Shown: positions 1 to 9,027, counted from the stretch's first letter. The stretch is 64,000 nucleotides of DNA from Novisyntrophococcus fermenticellae (GCF_018866245.1 NZ_CP076458.1:3348001-3412000), one strand, 5' to 3'. Numbers and translations are program-made. The notes: generated by a model from the sequence alone, not told the origin.

Positions 1-621
1 GCCTTCCTGAACAAATTCATTTCTGCCGGTTTTTTCACTGTACTGCACCCGCACATAACCGCCAAATTTTACCTCTTTTGCGTACTCCGGGCGGCGCAGT
101 TCAAACGGGTTTCCGTCTCTTAACCAGTTATCCGGCACCTCCACCTGGTATCCATCCTTTATCTGCTGCTTAAACATGCCATAGCGGTATCGGATTCCAC
201 AGCCATATGCCGGATATCCCAGTGTTGCCAGTGAATCCAGGAAGCAGGCTGCAAGGCGGCCAAGACCGCCATTGCCCAGGGCAGGATCCGGTTCCTGGTC
301 CTCGATGGCGTTTAAATCAAGTCCCAATTCCTCCAAAGCTTCTTTAACCTCTTCATAGGCCGTCAGATTAATTAGATTATTACCTAACGCACGCCCCATG
401 AGGAATTCCATGGAAAGGTAATAAACGATCTTGGGATCTTCCTCTGTGATTCGTTCCTGTGTCTTCATCCAGTTATCAATGATGACATCTTTCACCGCAT
501 AGGATACAGCCTGAAATATCTGCTGAGGCGTTGCCTCTTCCAAGGGCCTGCGATACAAATTTTTTATATTCTCTACGACTGTTCTTTTAAAAGTCTTCTT
601 TTTAAATTCAAGATATAACAA
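1..621 (-). CDS. glgP: Glycogen/starch phosphorylase, N-terminal part (runs off window)
   Basis: This is the first 207 codons of a glycogen phosphorylase, the PLP enzyme that releases glucose-1-phosphate from alpha-1,4-glucan. Visible family landmarks are YYLSMEFLMGRALGNNL (about residues 68-85), the stretch PDPALGNGGLGRLAACFLDSL (about 107-128) and YGIRYRYGMFKQ. I chose a TTG start at 621-619 because a good GGGAGG sits just upstream and the reading frame starts MLYLEFKKK. The C-terminal two thirds, including the PLP lysine, lie outside the window. The family is certain; which glucan is used cannot be told. Confidence 0.9.
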   Translation of the reverse strand, partial: MLYLEFKKKTFKRTVVENIKNLYRRPLEEATPQQIFQAVSYAVKDVIIDNWMKTQERITEEDPKIVYYLSMEFLMGRALGNNLINLTAYEEVKEALEELGLDLNAIEDQEPDPALGNGGLGRLAACFLDSLATLGYPAYGCGIRYRYGMFKQQIKDGYQVEVPDNWLRDGNPFELRRPEYAKEVKFGGYVRVQYSEKTGRNEFVQEG

Positions 622-704
622 ATTTACTTTCCTCCCTGTTCTCCCGGCTTCCTCTGCGTCAGTAATCCCCTTGGCTGTCTGCGGGTTTTTCTGGTATGAT
701 GTTT

Positions 705-741
705 GCATACCTACGAATTGTTACGCACTTCGTGGTATCAT
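705..741 (+). repeat. Dispersed hairpin element, copy 1 (divergent)
   Basis: An imperfect inverted repeat (ATACCTACG pairing with CGTGGTAT) around a core ATTGTTaCGCAC. It resembles the elements at 8294-8357 and 52406-52468 but only across about 37 nt. It overlaps the ileS stop codon and could serve as its transcription end. Conservation with the other two copies is seen in the sequence; any function is a guess. Confidence 0.45.
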
Positions 742-3700
742 ACTCTCTTTACGGCTAAAGTTACCCTTTCCGTGTTAATATTCCATTCTTTTTCAAATCC
801 TTCGGTCCGGTCCGTGATTAGCTCCTCCGCCAGTACCTCTGAGGCTATCAGATTTCCATGCTTTTCAACAATTCCTTTGATTACCTGATTGTCTTTCACA
901 TAAACGCGGATTTTATCCATCACCTCGAATCCGGCTTCTTTACGCATGGTCTGAATTTTACTGATAATCTCCCGTACAAAACCTTCTTCAACCAGTTCAG
1001 GTGTCAGATTCGTATCCAGAACAACGGTAACTCCATTATCTGTCTCACTGTAATAACCCTCCATCTGTGCGGTCTCAATCAGCAGGTCCTCCTGTAATAA
1101 TATGACAGAAGTTCCTTCAATATTAAGAACCAGCTGCCCTGAGCTTTTTATCTCGCGCATGGCTTCATTGCCGTCAACACTGGAAAGGGCTGTACGGATA
1201 CCATTTAAAAGTTTTCCGAATTTGGGGCCTACAGTCTTTAGCTGTGGTTTAAAGCTATAGGTGATAAACTCCGAAATTTCATCGGTAAATACCACTTCCT
1301 TGATGTTCAGCTCCTCCTGAATAATCTCTTTGTAAAAGTCTGTCAGGGACCAGCAGCTCTTCACATACATCCTGCTGATTGGCTGGCGGTTTTTCATATT
1401 CGCAGTGTTTCTGCAGGCACGTCCCATAACAACGATTTCCAACAGATGCTCCATATTATCCTCCAGCTCACGGTCAATCCACTCCTCATGAATCCGCGGG
1501 TAATCGCAGAGATGGATGCTTTCCGGTGCAGTTTTATCAACGCTGCAAACCAGATTCCGGTAGATATCCTCCGTCATGAATGGAATCATGGGCGCTGCTG
1601 CCTTGCAAAATTCAACAAGTGCAGTATATAAAGTCATATAAGCATTGATTTTATCCTGCTCCATACCTTTTGCCCAGAAACGTTCACGGCTTCTTCTGAC
1701 ATACCAGTTACTCATGTCATCCACAAAGGACTGCAGGGTTCTTGCGGCTTCTGTGATTCGATAATTGAACAGGTCTTCATCCACCTCTTTAATCGTGGAG
1801 TTCAGGCGGGATAAAAGCCACTTATCCATAACCGACAGTTTCTCATACTCTAACCGGTATTTTGATGCATCGAATGAATCGATATTGGCATACAACACAA
1901 AGAATGCATATGTGTTCCACAAAGTTCCCATAAACTTTCGCGAATATTCGGAAACTGCTTTCCCGTGGAAACGGTTCGGCAGCCACGGAGCACTGTTTAT
2001 ATAGAAATACCAACGGATAGCGTCTGCACCATAGGTATCCAGCGCATCAAAAGGATCTACCGCATTTCCCTTGGATTTACTCATCTTCTGACCATTCTCA
2101 TCCTGCACATGGCCCAAAACAATTACATTCTCATAAGGTGCCTTGTTAAACAGCAGCGTGGAGATTGCAAGCAGGGAATAAAACCATCCACGGGTCTGAT
2201 CTACCGCTTCTGAGATAAACTGAGCCGGAAACTGCTTCTCAAACAGCTCTTTATTCTCAAACGGATAGTGATGCTGTGCAAATGGCATGGACCCGGAATC
2301 AAACCAACAGTCAATTACTTCTGGTACCCTGTGCATTGTCTTGCCGCAATGGGGGCACTTTACGGTCACCTCATCAATATATGGACGGTGGAGTTCTATA
2401 TCCCCCGGGCAGTTATCTGACATGGATTTTAATTCTTCTATACTTCCGATTGCATGCTGCTCCCCGCAATCATCACAAATCCATACATTAAGCGGTGTTC
2501 CCCAGTAGCGGTTACGGCTTAAGCCCCAGTCCTGTACATTCTCAAGCCAGTCGCCAAACCGCCTTTTCCCGATACTCTCCGGAATCCAGTTAATGGTGTT
2601 ATTATTGCGCAGCAAGTCTTCCTTTACCGCAGTCATCCTAATGAACCAGGATTCCCGCGCATAGTAAATCAGGGGAGTATCACATCTCCAGCAGTGAGGA
2701 TAATCATGTTCAAACTTAGGTGCATCGTACAGCTTGCCTTCACTGTCCAGGTCTTTGATCACCAGCGGATCGGCCTTTTTCACAAAGGTCCCCTCGTATG
2801 GGGTTTCCTTTGTCATATCGCCTTTCCCGTCTACAAACTGCACAAAGGGCAGACCATATTTCCGTCCAATCCGGTTATCGTCCTCACCAAATGCGGGAGC
2901 AATATGAACGATTCCCGTACCATCACTCATGGTGACATAATGGTCACAGGTAATATAATGTGCTTTCTTTTTCTGCTTCGCAGCCTCTTCCCCCGCACAG
3001 GCAAATAGCGGTTCATATTCCCTATATTCCAGATCTTTTCCCTTATAATTCTCCATGACTTCATAAGCCGGTTCATCCTCTTTGGCCAGTCTGCCCAGTA
3101 CTGTATCCAGAAGTGCCGCAGCCATATAATAGGTATAGCCGTCAGCCGCTTTGACTTTGCAGTAATTTTCGTCCGGGTTCACGCAGAGTGCAACGTTCGA
3201 TGGCAGCGTCCAGGGTGTGGTTGTCCATGCCAGAAAATATGCATCCTCTCCTTTTACCTTAAATCGTACAATTGCAGAGCGCTCTTTCACTGTCTTATAC
3301 CCCTGTGCTACCTCCTGTGAAGAAAGCGGAGTTCCGCAGCGCGGACAGTAAGGAACAATTTTAAATCCCTTATACAGCAGACCCTTTTTCCAGATTTCTT
3401 TCAATGCCCACCACTCGGATTCGATGAAAGAATTTTCGTAGGTTACATAAGGATGCTCCATGTCGGCCCAGAAGCCCACCGTACCGGAAAAATCCTCCCA
3501 CATACCTTTATATTTCCAGACACTTTCCTTACATTGCCTGATGAAAGGTTCCATACCATATTGCTCGATCTGCTCCTTTCCGTTGAGACCCAGCTTTCTC
3601 TCCACTTCCAGCTCGACCGGCAGGCCATGGGTATCCCATCCGGCCTTTCTCGGCACCTCGTAGCCCTTCATGGTGCGGTACCTCGGGACCATATCCTTAA

Positions 3701-3890
3701 TAACGCGGGTCAATACGTGGCCGATATGCGGTTTTCCATTGGCAGTCGGAGGACCGTCATAAAAAGTATACATCGGACTTCCTTCCCGCTCTTTCATGCT
3801 TTTTTCAAAAATCTGGTTATCTTCCCAGAATTTCTCTGTTTTCTTTTCCCTCTCTACGAAATTCAGATTCGTATCGACTTTTTGATACAT
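738..3890 (-). CDS. ileS: Isoleucyl-tRNA synthetase, long (type 2) form
   Basis: Class I synthetase that charges tRNA-Ile and edits valine. HIGH lies at residues 55-58 (GKPHIGH) and KMSKS about residue 600 (GQKMSKSKGN). At 1050 residues it is longer than the roughly 920-residue bacterial type 1 enzyme. The length and the text around QTRGWFYSLLAIS fit the eukaryote-like type 2 enzyme, many of which are naturally less sensitive to mupirocin (family knowledge, not tested here). The start is the ATG at 3890, which follows AAGGAGG; a longer frame upstream runs into the T-box leader and is not coding. It is transcribed alone behind that leader. Confidence 0.96.
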   Translation of the reverse strand: MYQKVDTNLNFVEREKKTEKFWEDNQIFEKSMKEREGSPMYTFYDGPPTANGKPHIGHVLTRVIKDMVPRYRTMKGYEVPRKAGWDTHGLPVELEVERKLGLNGKEQIEQYGMEPFIRQCKESVWKYKGMWEDFSGTVGFWADMEHPYVTYENSFIESEWWALKEIWKKGLLYKGFKIVPYCPRCGTPLSSQEVAQGYKTVKERSAIVRFKVKGEDAYFLAWTTTPWTLPSNVALCVNPDENYCKVKAADGYTYYMAAALLDTVLGRLAKEDEPAYEVMENYKGKDLEYREYEPLFACAGEEAAKQKKKAHYITCDHYVTMSDGTGIVHIAPAFGEDDNRIGRKYGLPFVQFVDGKGDMTKETPYEGTFVKKADPLVIKDLDSEGKLYDAPKFEHDYPHCWRCDTPLIYYARESWFIRMTAVKEDLLRNNNTINWIPESIGKRRFGDWLENVQDWGLSRNRYWGTPLNVWICDDCGEQHAIGSIEELKSMSDNCPGDIELHRPYIDEVTVKCPHCGKTMHRVPEVIDCWFDSGSMPFAQHHYPFENKELFEKQFPAQFISEAVDQTRGWFYSLLAISTLLFNKAPYENVIVLGHVQDENGQKMSKSKGNAVDPFDALDTYGADAIRWYFYINSAPWLPNRFHGKAVSEYSRKFMGTLWNTYAFFVLYANIDSFDASKYRLEYEKLSVMDKWLLSRLNSTIKEVDEDLFNYRITEAARTLQSFVDDMSNWYVRRSRERFWAKGMEQDKINAYMTLYTALVEFCKAAAPMIPFMTEDIYRNLVCSVDKTAPESIHLCDYPRIHEEWIDRELEDNMEHLLEIVVMGRACRNTANMKNRQPISRMYVKSCWSLTDFYKEIIQEELNIKEVVFTDEISEFITYSFKPQLKTVGPKFGKLLNGIRTALSSVDGNEAMREIKSSGQLVLNIEGTSVILLQEDLLIETAQMEGYYSETDNGVTVVLDTNLTPELVEEGFVREIISKIQTMRKEAGFEVMDKIRVYVKDNQVIKGIVEKHGNLIASEVLAEELITDRTEGFEKEWNINTERVTLAVKRV

Positions 3891-3913
3891 GTTTATTTCC
3901 TCCTTTATAAGAT

Positions 3914-4140
3914 AAGAAAAGGCACCCGTCCCGTAAAAGGACGAATGCCATAAATCATTCGCAGCCACCTGTTACATACAATCATATGCATCCCTTCTAA
4001 CGCCGGGACTGCGTCCTCACTTAATTATGGAATATGTCCACGTTCGGCTTGGCAACTCGGAAGTGATCTTCTGCTGTTACTACTGATACCGGACTCACAC
4101 CCTCTCCGGTTCGCTGGAATGTTTGTAGCAGCCTACTGTC
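3914..4140 (-). promoter_or_regulatory. T-box leader of ileS, isoleucine type
   Basis: Read on the minus strand, the leader contains a Stem I region, a probable specifier ATC at 4067-4065 within GAAGATCACTTCC, and the T-box sequence AGGTGGCTGCGAA near 3956-3968. A terminator hairpin follows at 3921-3950 with a T-run at 3914-3920. The competing antiterminator uses the T-box sequence. Uncharged tRNA-Ile would allow read-through into ileS. The specifier matches the downstream gene, which supports the call. Confidence 0.88.
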
Positions 4141-4203
4141 TTCGTCATAGTTTTTCTGTAAATCTGTAGATATCGTTAATTATGTAGTATGTAAAAGAAA
4201 ATG

Positions 4204-4612
4204 TCAAGGTTTATTCGAAAAGAATGGCTCATGATTACACCAGAATAACGTATCCCACCCCTTGCTCTTTTGCATTCCCAACTGCCAGGTCTCAATAAGT
4301 TCTTTAAGCATCCTTTTGTCCGGCGCCATCAATCTCCATTTATCGTTATCTTTACCCTGTAAACGAAGATCAAAAACCAATACATCATAACCAATATCAA
4401 GCCAGTGAAGGTATAGAAAAGGCTGTTTCTTTGAACTACGGTAACCGTGAGTTGTCACAATACAGTGCTTATTACCAGGGGCAGTAGAATAGATATGCCA
4501 GCCATAAATAGCTGTATTATCCAATCCTTTAAAAATTAACTTATCTACTTTTTTATTTCTGTAGCAGTAGTCCGTTTTAATTTAAATATTCTCTTGGCAG
4601 TTTGTAATGCAT
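4204..4612 (-). pseudogene. Alpha/beta hydrolase remnant, frameshifted and truncated
   Basis: A good ribosome site (AGGAGG) precedes ATG at 4612 and the peptide MHYKLPREYLN, then a stop. In the next frame the protein continues as KTDYCYRNKK, and then GLDNTAIYGWHIYS and VTTHGYRSSKKQ, the N-terminal strand pattern of secreted or membrane-linked alpha/beta hydrolases (the HGYRSS segment is the oxyanion region). The frame ends at 4204 before any GxSxG nucleophile or catalytic His. One frameshift near codon 11 plus loss of the 3-prime two thirds makes this a pseudogene. Confidence 0.75.
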
Positions 4613-4641
4613 AAAATGACCTCCTATTATAAAAATAAACG

Positions 4642-4672
4642 CAAAAAAAAAGCAAAACATTTAAGTTTTGCC
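4642..4672 (-). terminator. Intrinsic terminator after the exonuclease gene
   Basis: On the minus strand the stem GGCAAAAC/GTTTTGCT is followed by a run of T. It lies downstream of the exonuclease stop at 4783 and just before the decayed hydrolase. Confidence 0.8.
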
Positions 4673-4782
4673 TTTTCAGTAACAACTTAGGTTGAGTATA
4701 GAGTACATTGCCATCTTTGTCAATGGTTTTGGTAAAAATATATAAAAATTATATAACTGTCACAAAAATAGTACATCTGATA

Positions 4783-5730
4783 TCAGCCATTCTTCTTTGC
4801 ACGCCTTCTGATAACTACGGCTTCCTTCCGCTTTTTAACCTCTTCCGCTTCAATCTCACTGCTGACCTTAATCGTTTTAACTACGAAGAATCTTCCTTCG
4901 TCGGTTTTCTTCATGCGGATTTTACCTTTTACATATCCATGTTCAGGACAAAATGCCACACAATAGTAATTTTTTGCATTCACAGAAAACCACCTGATTT
5001 TCTTTCTGGCCAGTTTTTCACACCGGCAGCACTGAACCACTGTCACCTCTTTATCCGCCAACGCTTCTTCCTTATTGGAAAATTCTCTGGAAATAAATTT
5101 AGAGTAGCCATTATAAATAGCATGGATCTCTTCGATCTTAGTCTTTGGGTTCTGATAGGCATCAATGGAATCATAGGCATATACAACATCCCAGTTAATC
5201 ATCTGGAAAATCTCCGCTGTATAATACGCGTCTGACAACGCCTGATGAAAATCTTTTTCCTTATCCAGCTGCAGATAATCAATCCCATATTCCAGAGAGC
5301 GCCGGGTCTTGGTAGTCTCATAATTAACAGCAAATAATTTCTGCACGTCGTAAAAATGCAGGGGTCCTTTCAAAAGATTCAGAACTCCATAGTACTTCAT
5401 ATTCCTTTGAAGTTCCGTTAAATCAGACGCCCCCCATGTGCAGAAGACCGCCGCCGATCCGGCCCATTTCAGGAACTTCTTAACTGCATCAGAAAATACG
5501 GCTCCATGTGCAAGCTCCTCTTCCGTCTTCTTCACAATCTCTTTGGTGCGGAAATGAAGTTTCGGATAAACCACAGGCTTTACCATACAATGAAATTTAT
5601 CGGTTATCTTTCGTTCACTATTTAATTTTATGGCTCCGATTTCAATAATCTCAAAAGGGAGCAGCGGAACCTCTCTGTCTTTCCCCTCTGGGCATTGGTT
5701 CCATTCCAGGTCAAATACTATATAATCCAT
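4783..5730 (-). CDS. DEDD-family 3'-5' exonuclease with C-terminal Cys-rich domain
   Basis: The N-terminal 190 residues are an RNase T/KapD/DnaQ-like exonuclease. The first acidic pair is in FDLEWNQ (residues 4-10), a second Asp is in WGASDLTE, and HQALSDAYYTAEIF carries the last His and Asp, so this is the DEDDh type. The remaining 120 residues have two Cys pairs (CCRCEK and a later CVAFCPEHG) that could bind zinc, then a basic tail. I start at MDYIVFDLEW, where family members begin; a longer GTG-started frame reads through the promoter. Substrate unknown, probably RNA or DNA ends. Confidence 0.85.
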   Translation of the reverse strand: MDYIVFDLEWNQCPEGKDREVPLLPFEIIEIGAIKLNSERKITDKFHCMVKPVVYPKLHFRTKEIVKKTEEELAHGAVFSDAVKKFLKWAGSAAVFCTWGASDLTELQRNMKYYGVLNLLKGPLHFYDVQKLFAVNYETTKTRRSLEYGIDYLQLDKEKDFHQALSDAYYTAEIFQMINWDVVYAYDSIDAYQNPKTKIEEIHAIYNGYSKFISREFSNKEEALADKEVTVVQCCRCEKLARKKIRWFSVNAKNYYCVAFCPEHGYVKGKIRMKKTDEGRFFVVKTIKVSSEIEAEEVKKRKEAVVIRRRAKKNG

Positions 5731-5737
5731 AGAGTGA

Positions 5738-5766
5738 ATTATACCATGATTCTTTTTGAAATGGAA
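5738..5766 (-). promoter_or_regulatory. Promoter abutting the exonuclease ATG
   Basis: TTCCAT (5766-5761), a 17-nt spacer and a perfect TATAAT (5743-5738) lie directly before the gene. Only 7 nt separate the -10 box from the ATG at 5730, and there is no GGAGG between them, so the transcript may start at or next to the start codon. Confidence 0.6.
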
Positions 5767-5846
5767 TCTTATCTTTGTTGACAACTCACCCTTTTTCACC
5801 CATAATTAAGTAAAAATAAGATCAGTCACAACGGAAGGTAATCTAT

Positions 5847-6389
5847 ATGAATGATTCAGAATTAGCCAAAGGTCAGACGGCCCCCCTTGATAAAAACATT
5901 TTCCTGATCGGTTTTATGGGTACCGGTAAGAGCGCCGTATCCGCTCATCTAAGTTCATTGTATAGGATGGATATTGTGGATATGGATCAGATAATAGCCA
6001 GGCGTGAAGGAATGAGCATCCCTGATATCTTCGACACGCACGGGGAAGAATATTTTAGGGATCTGGAGACGGACCTGTTGATTAAAATGCAGACACGAAA
6101 GAACACGATTGTATCCTGTGGAGGCGGTGTCCCCTTAAGAGCGCAAAATATAGCAGAAATGAAAAAAAGCGGCCGCATATTCCTGCTCACCGCCACTCCG
6201 CAGACAATCCTCGAGCGAGTGAATAACAACGATGAACGACCGCTTCTAAGCGGAAATAAAAACCTCGAATTTATAGAAAAACTAATGGAAGAAAGACGTT
6301 CAAAGTACGAGGCCGCCGCTGATGTCATCATTCATACGGATGAAAAATCCATATCTGAAGTATGCCGGGAAATCCTGGAGCATGTTTGA
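5847..6389 (+). CDS. aroK: Shikimate kinase
   Basis: Phosphorylates shikimate at the 3-OH in aromatic amino acid synthesis. The P-loop GFMGTGKSAVS is at about residues 22-32, followed by DMDQIIARREG (shikimate-binding DxD region), the EYFRDLE segment, the glycine-rich SCGGGVPLR and NDERPLLSG (lid). It has 180 residues, usual for AroK. GGAAGG precedes the ATG. It stands alone on the plus strand and converges with hydE. Confidence 0.95.
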   Translation: MNDSELAKGQTAPLDKNIFLIGFMGTGKSAVSAHLSSLYRMDIVDMDQIIARREGMSIPDIFDTHGEEYFRDLETDLLIKMQTRKNTIVSCGGGVPLRAQNIAEMKKSGRIFLLTATPQTILERVNNNDERPLLSGNKNLEFIEKLMEERRSKYEAAADVIIHTDEKSISEVCREILEHV

Positions 6390-6448
6390 AAATTCATTGC
6401 TCCAGTCTACATGCTCCGATACACGGTTAAATAGTCCATTCCTTCTAT

Positions 6449-7483
6449 TTACAATGCATCTCCCCGCTCATTCACGAGACGATATCCTGCTGATTCTACT
6501 CTCCGTGAAAGACAGCCTCTACACTCTGCGGCCTCTTCTCCTGTGCAGATTTTGTTATCATATAAATCATATTGCTTTCTGTTCTTTACCGGTGAAAGAT
6601 TCGGCATCACAACATTAGCCCCCGCCTGAAGGCCTTTTTCTCTTCCCCGTGGATCCAGCGTTCCTAACGCAGTTGTGGCAGGAAGCAGCACTTTAGGTAG
6701 AAGAATCCGGATTACTGACAGGAGAAATAACGTCATCTGCACACCCCCTGCCTTTTCCCTCGCATATCGGGTTTCATGATGCGGAATAAACGGACCGATT
6801 CCCACCATATGTGGACTTAAGTCTTTTAGGAAAATCAAATCCTCTGCGAGATTTTCCACGGTCTGTCCCGGTGAACCCACCATAAAACCGGCACCAACCT
6901 GATACCCCAATGCTTTCAAATAGTACAGGCATTGTTTCCGGTTCTTAAGGCTCATCTCCTCCGGATGCAGTGTTTTATAATGCTCCTCATCAGCGGTTTC
7001 GTGTCTTAAAAGATATCGGTCGGTCCCTGCTTCCTTGAATTTTCTGTAACTTTCACAGGACTTTTCGCCTACAGATAATGTGAGTGCACAATCAGGATAT
7101 TTCGCCTTAATGGCCCGGATAATTTCCACTAACCTGTCATCGGAAAACCAGGGGTCCTCTCCACCCTGCAGCACAAAGGTACGAAATCCCAGTTCATAAC
7201 CGTTTTCACAACAGTCCATTATTTCCTGACAGGTCAGTCTGTACCTGCTTGTATATTTATTATCCCTGCGGATTCCACAGTAATAGCAGTTGTTCCGGCA
7301 ATAGTTTGTAAATTCAATAAGCCCCCTGGTATAAACTTTATCTCCGTAGTAGTGCTTTCTTAATCTCACTGCCTCTTCGGACAGTTTTTCCGATACAGAA
7401 CAGTCGGATGAGCATCTCAGCAATTCAATATATTCCTTCCTGGTAAGCGCATGCGTCCCGATAAACTTTTCTACTATATCCAT
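6449..7483 (-). CDS. hydE: [FeFe]-hydrogenase maturation radical SAM enzyme HydE
   Basis: Radical SAM protein for building the H-cluster of [FeFe] hydrogenases. The cluster motif is FTNYCRNNCYYCGIRR (CxxxCxxC, about residues 58-73), preceded by the typical GLIEF. Other segments fitting the family are LQGGEDPWF, the SVGE stretch and VGSPGQTVENLAEDL. At 344 residues it has the normal length. It follows tcdA with a 14-bp gap, so the two are probably cotranscribed. HydF, HydG and a hydrogenase are not in the window, so they must lie elsewhere. BioB/PylB-like relatives are the main alternative. Confidence 0.9.
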   Translation of the reverse strand: MDIVEKFIGTHALTRKEYIELLRCSSDCSVSEKLSEEAVRLRKHYYGDKVYTRGLIEFTNYCRNNCYYCGIRRDNKYTSRYRLTCQEIMDCCENGYELGFRTFVLQGGEDPWFSDDRLVEIIRAIKAKYPDCALTLSVGEKSCESYRKFKEAGTDRYLLRHETADEEHYKTLHPEEMSLKNRKQCLYYLKALGYQVGAGFMVGSPGQTVENLAEDLIFLKDLSPHMVGIGPFIPHHETRYAREKAGGVQMTLFLLSVIRILLPKVLLPATTALGTLDPRGREKGLQAGANVVMPNLSPVKNRKQYDLYDNKICTGEEAAECRGCLSRRVESAGYRLVNERGDAL

Positions 7484-7497
7484 ATATTTTCACCTTG

Positions 7498-8256
7498 TCA
7501 GAAGCCGAATGTCAAGTCCTTCACCACTTCCCCCGCGATAATAAGACCTACTGCTGCCGGTACGAATGCATTACTCCCCGGCACCTGTCTGCGCTGTGTA
7601 CATTTTCGGGCGGTTCCCGGCGGACAGATACAGTGCGCGCGGCAGCTGATTGCCATATCATCTATTGGTGTCATCGCCTTTTCCCTTGAATACACAACCT
7701 TCAGCCTGGGGATTCCCCTTTTTTTCAATTCTCTTCTCATAACCTTCGCCAAAGGGCAGACGGACGTGTCATATATATCTGCAACCATAAATGCCGATGC
7801 ATCCATCTTATTTCCCGCTCCCATGGAACTGATGACAGGCGTATGGGTTTTATCGGCCTGTTCCACCAGCATGAGTTTCCCCGTCACGGTGTCAATTGCG
7901 TCCACAACATAATCATATTGGGAGAAATCAAAGGCATCCGCCGTATCCGGGACATAAAATGTTTTATACGTATTCACCACGATATCCGGATTAATCTCCA
8001 GTGCACGTTCCCTGGCAACATCGACTTTATACTTACCTACCGTCTTTCTCGTAGCATGTATCTGACGATTTAAATTTGTCAGACAGATTTTGTCATCATC
8101 TATCAGATCCAGCGTTCCAATCCCACTCCGAACCAATGCTTCAACAGTATAACCGCCTACACCACCAATGCCAAAAACCGCTACTCTTGCATTTTTCAGA
8201 CGTTCCATATTCTCCTGACCGAGCAGCAGTTCCGTCCTTGAAAACTGATTCAACAT
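7498..8256 (-). CDS. tcdA: ThiF/MoeB-like tRNA threonylcarbamoyladenosine dehydratase
   Basis: E1-like adenylating enzyme that cyclises t6A to ct6A in tRNA. The Rossmann motif VFGIGGVGGYTVEALVRSG is at about residues 29-47, then DLIDDDKICLTNLNRQIHAT, DAIDTVTGK and the SSMGAGNKMD segment. A C-terminal pair of Cys residues (CRAHCICPPG) fits the family. 252 residues is normal for TcdA; MoeB and ThiF carry different C-terminal ends. It is the upstream partner of hydE. Confidence 0.88.
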   Translation of the reverse strand: MLNQFSRTELLLGQENMERLKNARVAVFGIGGVGGYTVEALVRSGIGTLDLIDDDKICLTNLNRQIHATRKTVGKYKVDVARERALEINPDIVVNTYKTFYVPDTADAFDFSQYDYVVDAIDTVTGKLMLVEQADKTHTPVISSMGAGNKMDASAFMVADIYDTSVCPLAKVMRRELKKRGIPRLKVVYSREKAMTPIDDMAISCRAHCICPPGTARKCTQRRQVPGSNAFVPAAVGLIIAGEVVKDLTFGF

Positions 8257-8293
8257 TCTGTATATTTACCTCTTTCTAATCTCATCAACTTAT

Positions 8294-8357
8294 GGGAATC
8301 AAAAAGAATTTTGACCCCATGATACTACGGATTGTTCCGCACAAAAGTGGTATCATG
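8294..8357 (+). repeat. Dispersed hairpin element, copy 2
   Basis: A 64-nt intergenic element with the order AAAAAGAATTTTGACCCC, TGATACTAC, a small hairpin CGGATTGTTCCG, then GTGGTATCA, which pairs with TGATACTAC. A close relative lies on the minus strand at 52406-52468, with about 60 nt of shared order, and a weaker one at 705-741. It sits between tcdA and the peroxidase gene and is not in the leader of either. Confidence 0.65.
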
Positions 8358-8419
8358 TATTAGAATTATATCCCGTTGCAGAAAATCTGTCAATGAAGTG
8401 TCATTTCGTATTGCACCAT

Positions 8420-8454
8420 ACAAAAAGAACTGCCGCTTCGCAGTTCCTTTTGTA
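8420..8454 (-). terminator. Bidirectional terminator after gpx
   Basis: GAACTGCC-gctt-CGCAGTTC flanked by A and T runs on both sides, just past the peroxidase stop codon at 8467. Confidence 0.8.
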
Positions 8455-8466
8455 TACTTTGTTTTC

Positions 8467-8997
8467 CTAATTTGAAAGTAAAGCCTCTATTTCTTCCTGA
8501 AGCTTGTCGGGTGTGCATCCGGGTGAAAACCGGCCGGCAACATTTCCTTCCCTGTCAATCAAGAATTTACCAAAATTCCACTTAATATCCTCCGGTTTTG
8601 CTTTATGATTAAACAATTTGGTGAGTTTATCAAACGCTGCCCTTTTATCATCCTCGGGAGCCTGCTGCTTCAGCCATACATAAAGCGGATCCGCATCTTT
8701 CCCATTCACATCAATTTTTGAAAACCTTGGAAAGGTGGTACTATAGTGAAGGGTACAGAACTCACCGATTTCAGCATCTGTTCCGGGTGCCTGTTCCTTA
8801 AATTGATTACAGGGAAAATCCAGAATTTCGAATCCCTGATCATGGTATTTTCTATATAATTCCTCCAGTGCCTTGTATTGAGGTGTAAGTCCACACTTCG
8901 TGGCAGTATTCACCACCATCAGAACTTTCCCTTTATAGCTGGAAAGGGAAACCTCCCCGCCATCCACACCTTTTACATTGAAATCATAAACAGTCAT
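8467..8997 (-). CDS. gpx: Glutathione peroxidase family (thiol peroxidase)
   Basis: Reduces hydroperoxides. The peroxidatic Cys lies in NTATKCGLTPQY (about residue 35), where animal enzymes have selenocysteine. FPCNQFKEQAPG (second signature) and the WNFGKFLIDREG segment are also present. Bacterial and yeast members usually take electrons from thioredoxin rather than glutathione (family knowledge). At 176 residues it is full length. It is the last gene of an operon with the OhrR-like regulator and a flavodoxin-like protein, with a 30-bp gap to the latter, so peroxide control is likely. Confidence 0.92.
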   Translation of the reverse strand: MTVYDFNVKGVDGGEVSLSSYKGKVLMVVNTATKCGLTPQYKALEELYRKYHDQGFEILDFPCNQFKEQAPGTDAEIGEFCTLHYSTTFPRFSKIDVNGKDADPLYVWLKQQAPEDDKRAAFDKLTKLFNHKAKPEDIKWNFGKFLIDREGNVAGRFSPGCTPDKLQEEIEALLSN

Positions 8998-9027
8998 CTT
9001 TAAACCTCCTCGTATATAATGAATTTA

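Noticed and set aside
3891..3968. N-terminal extension of ileS (26 residues)
   Set aside because: It reads through the T-box terminator and antiterminator; the ATG at 3890 has the ribosome site.
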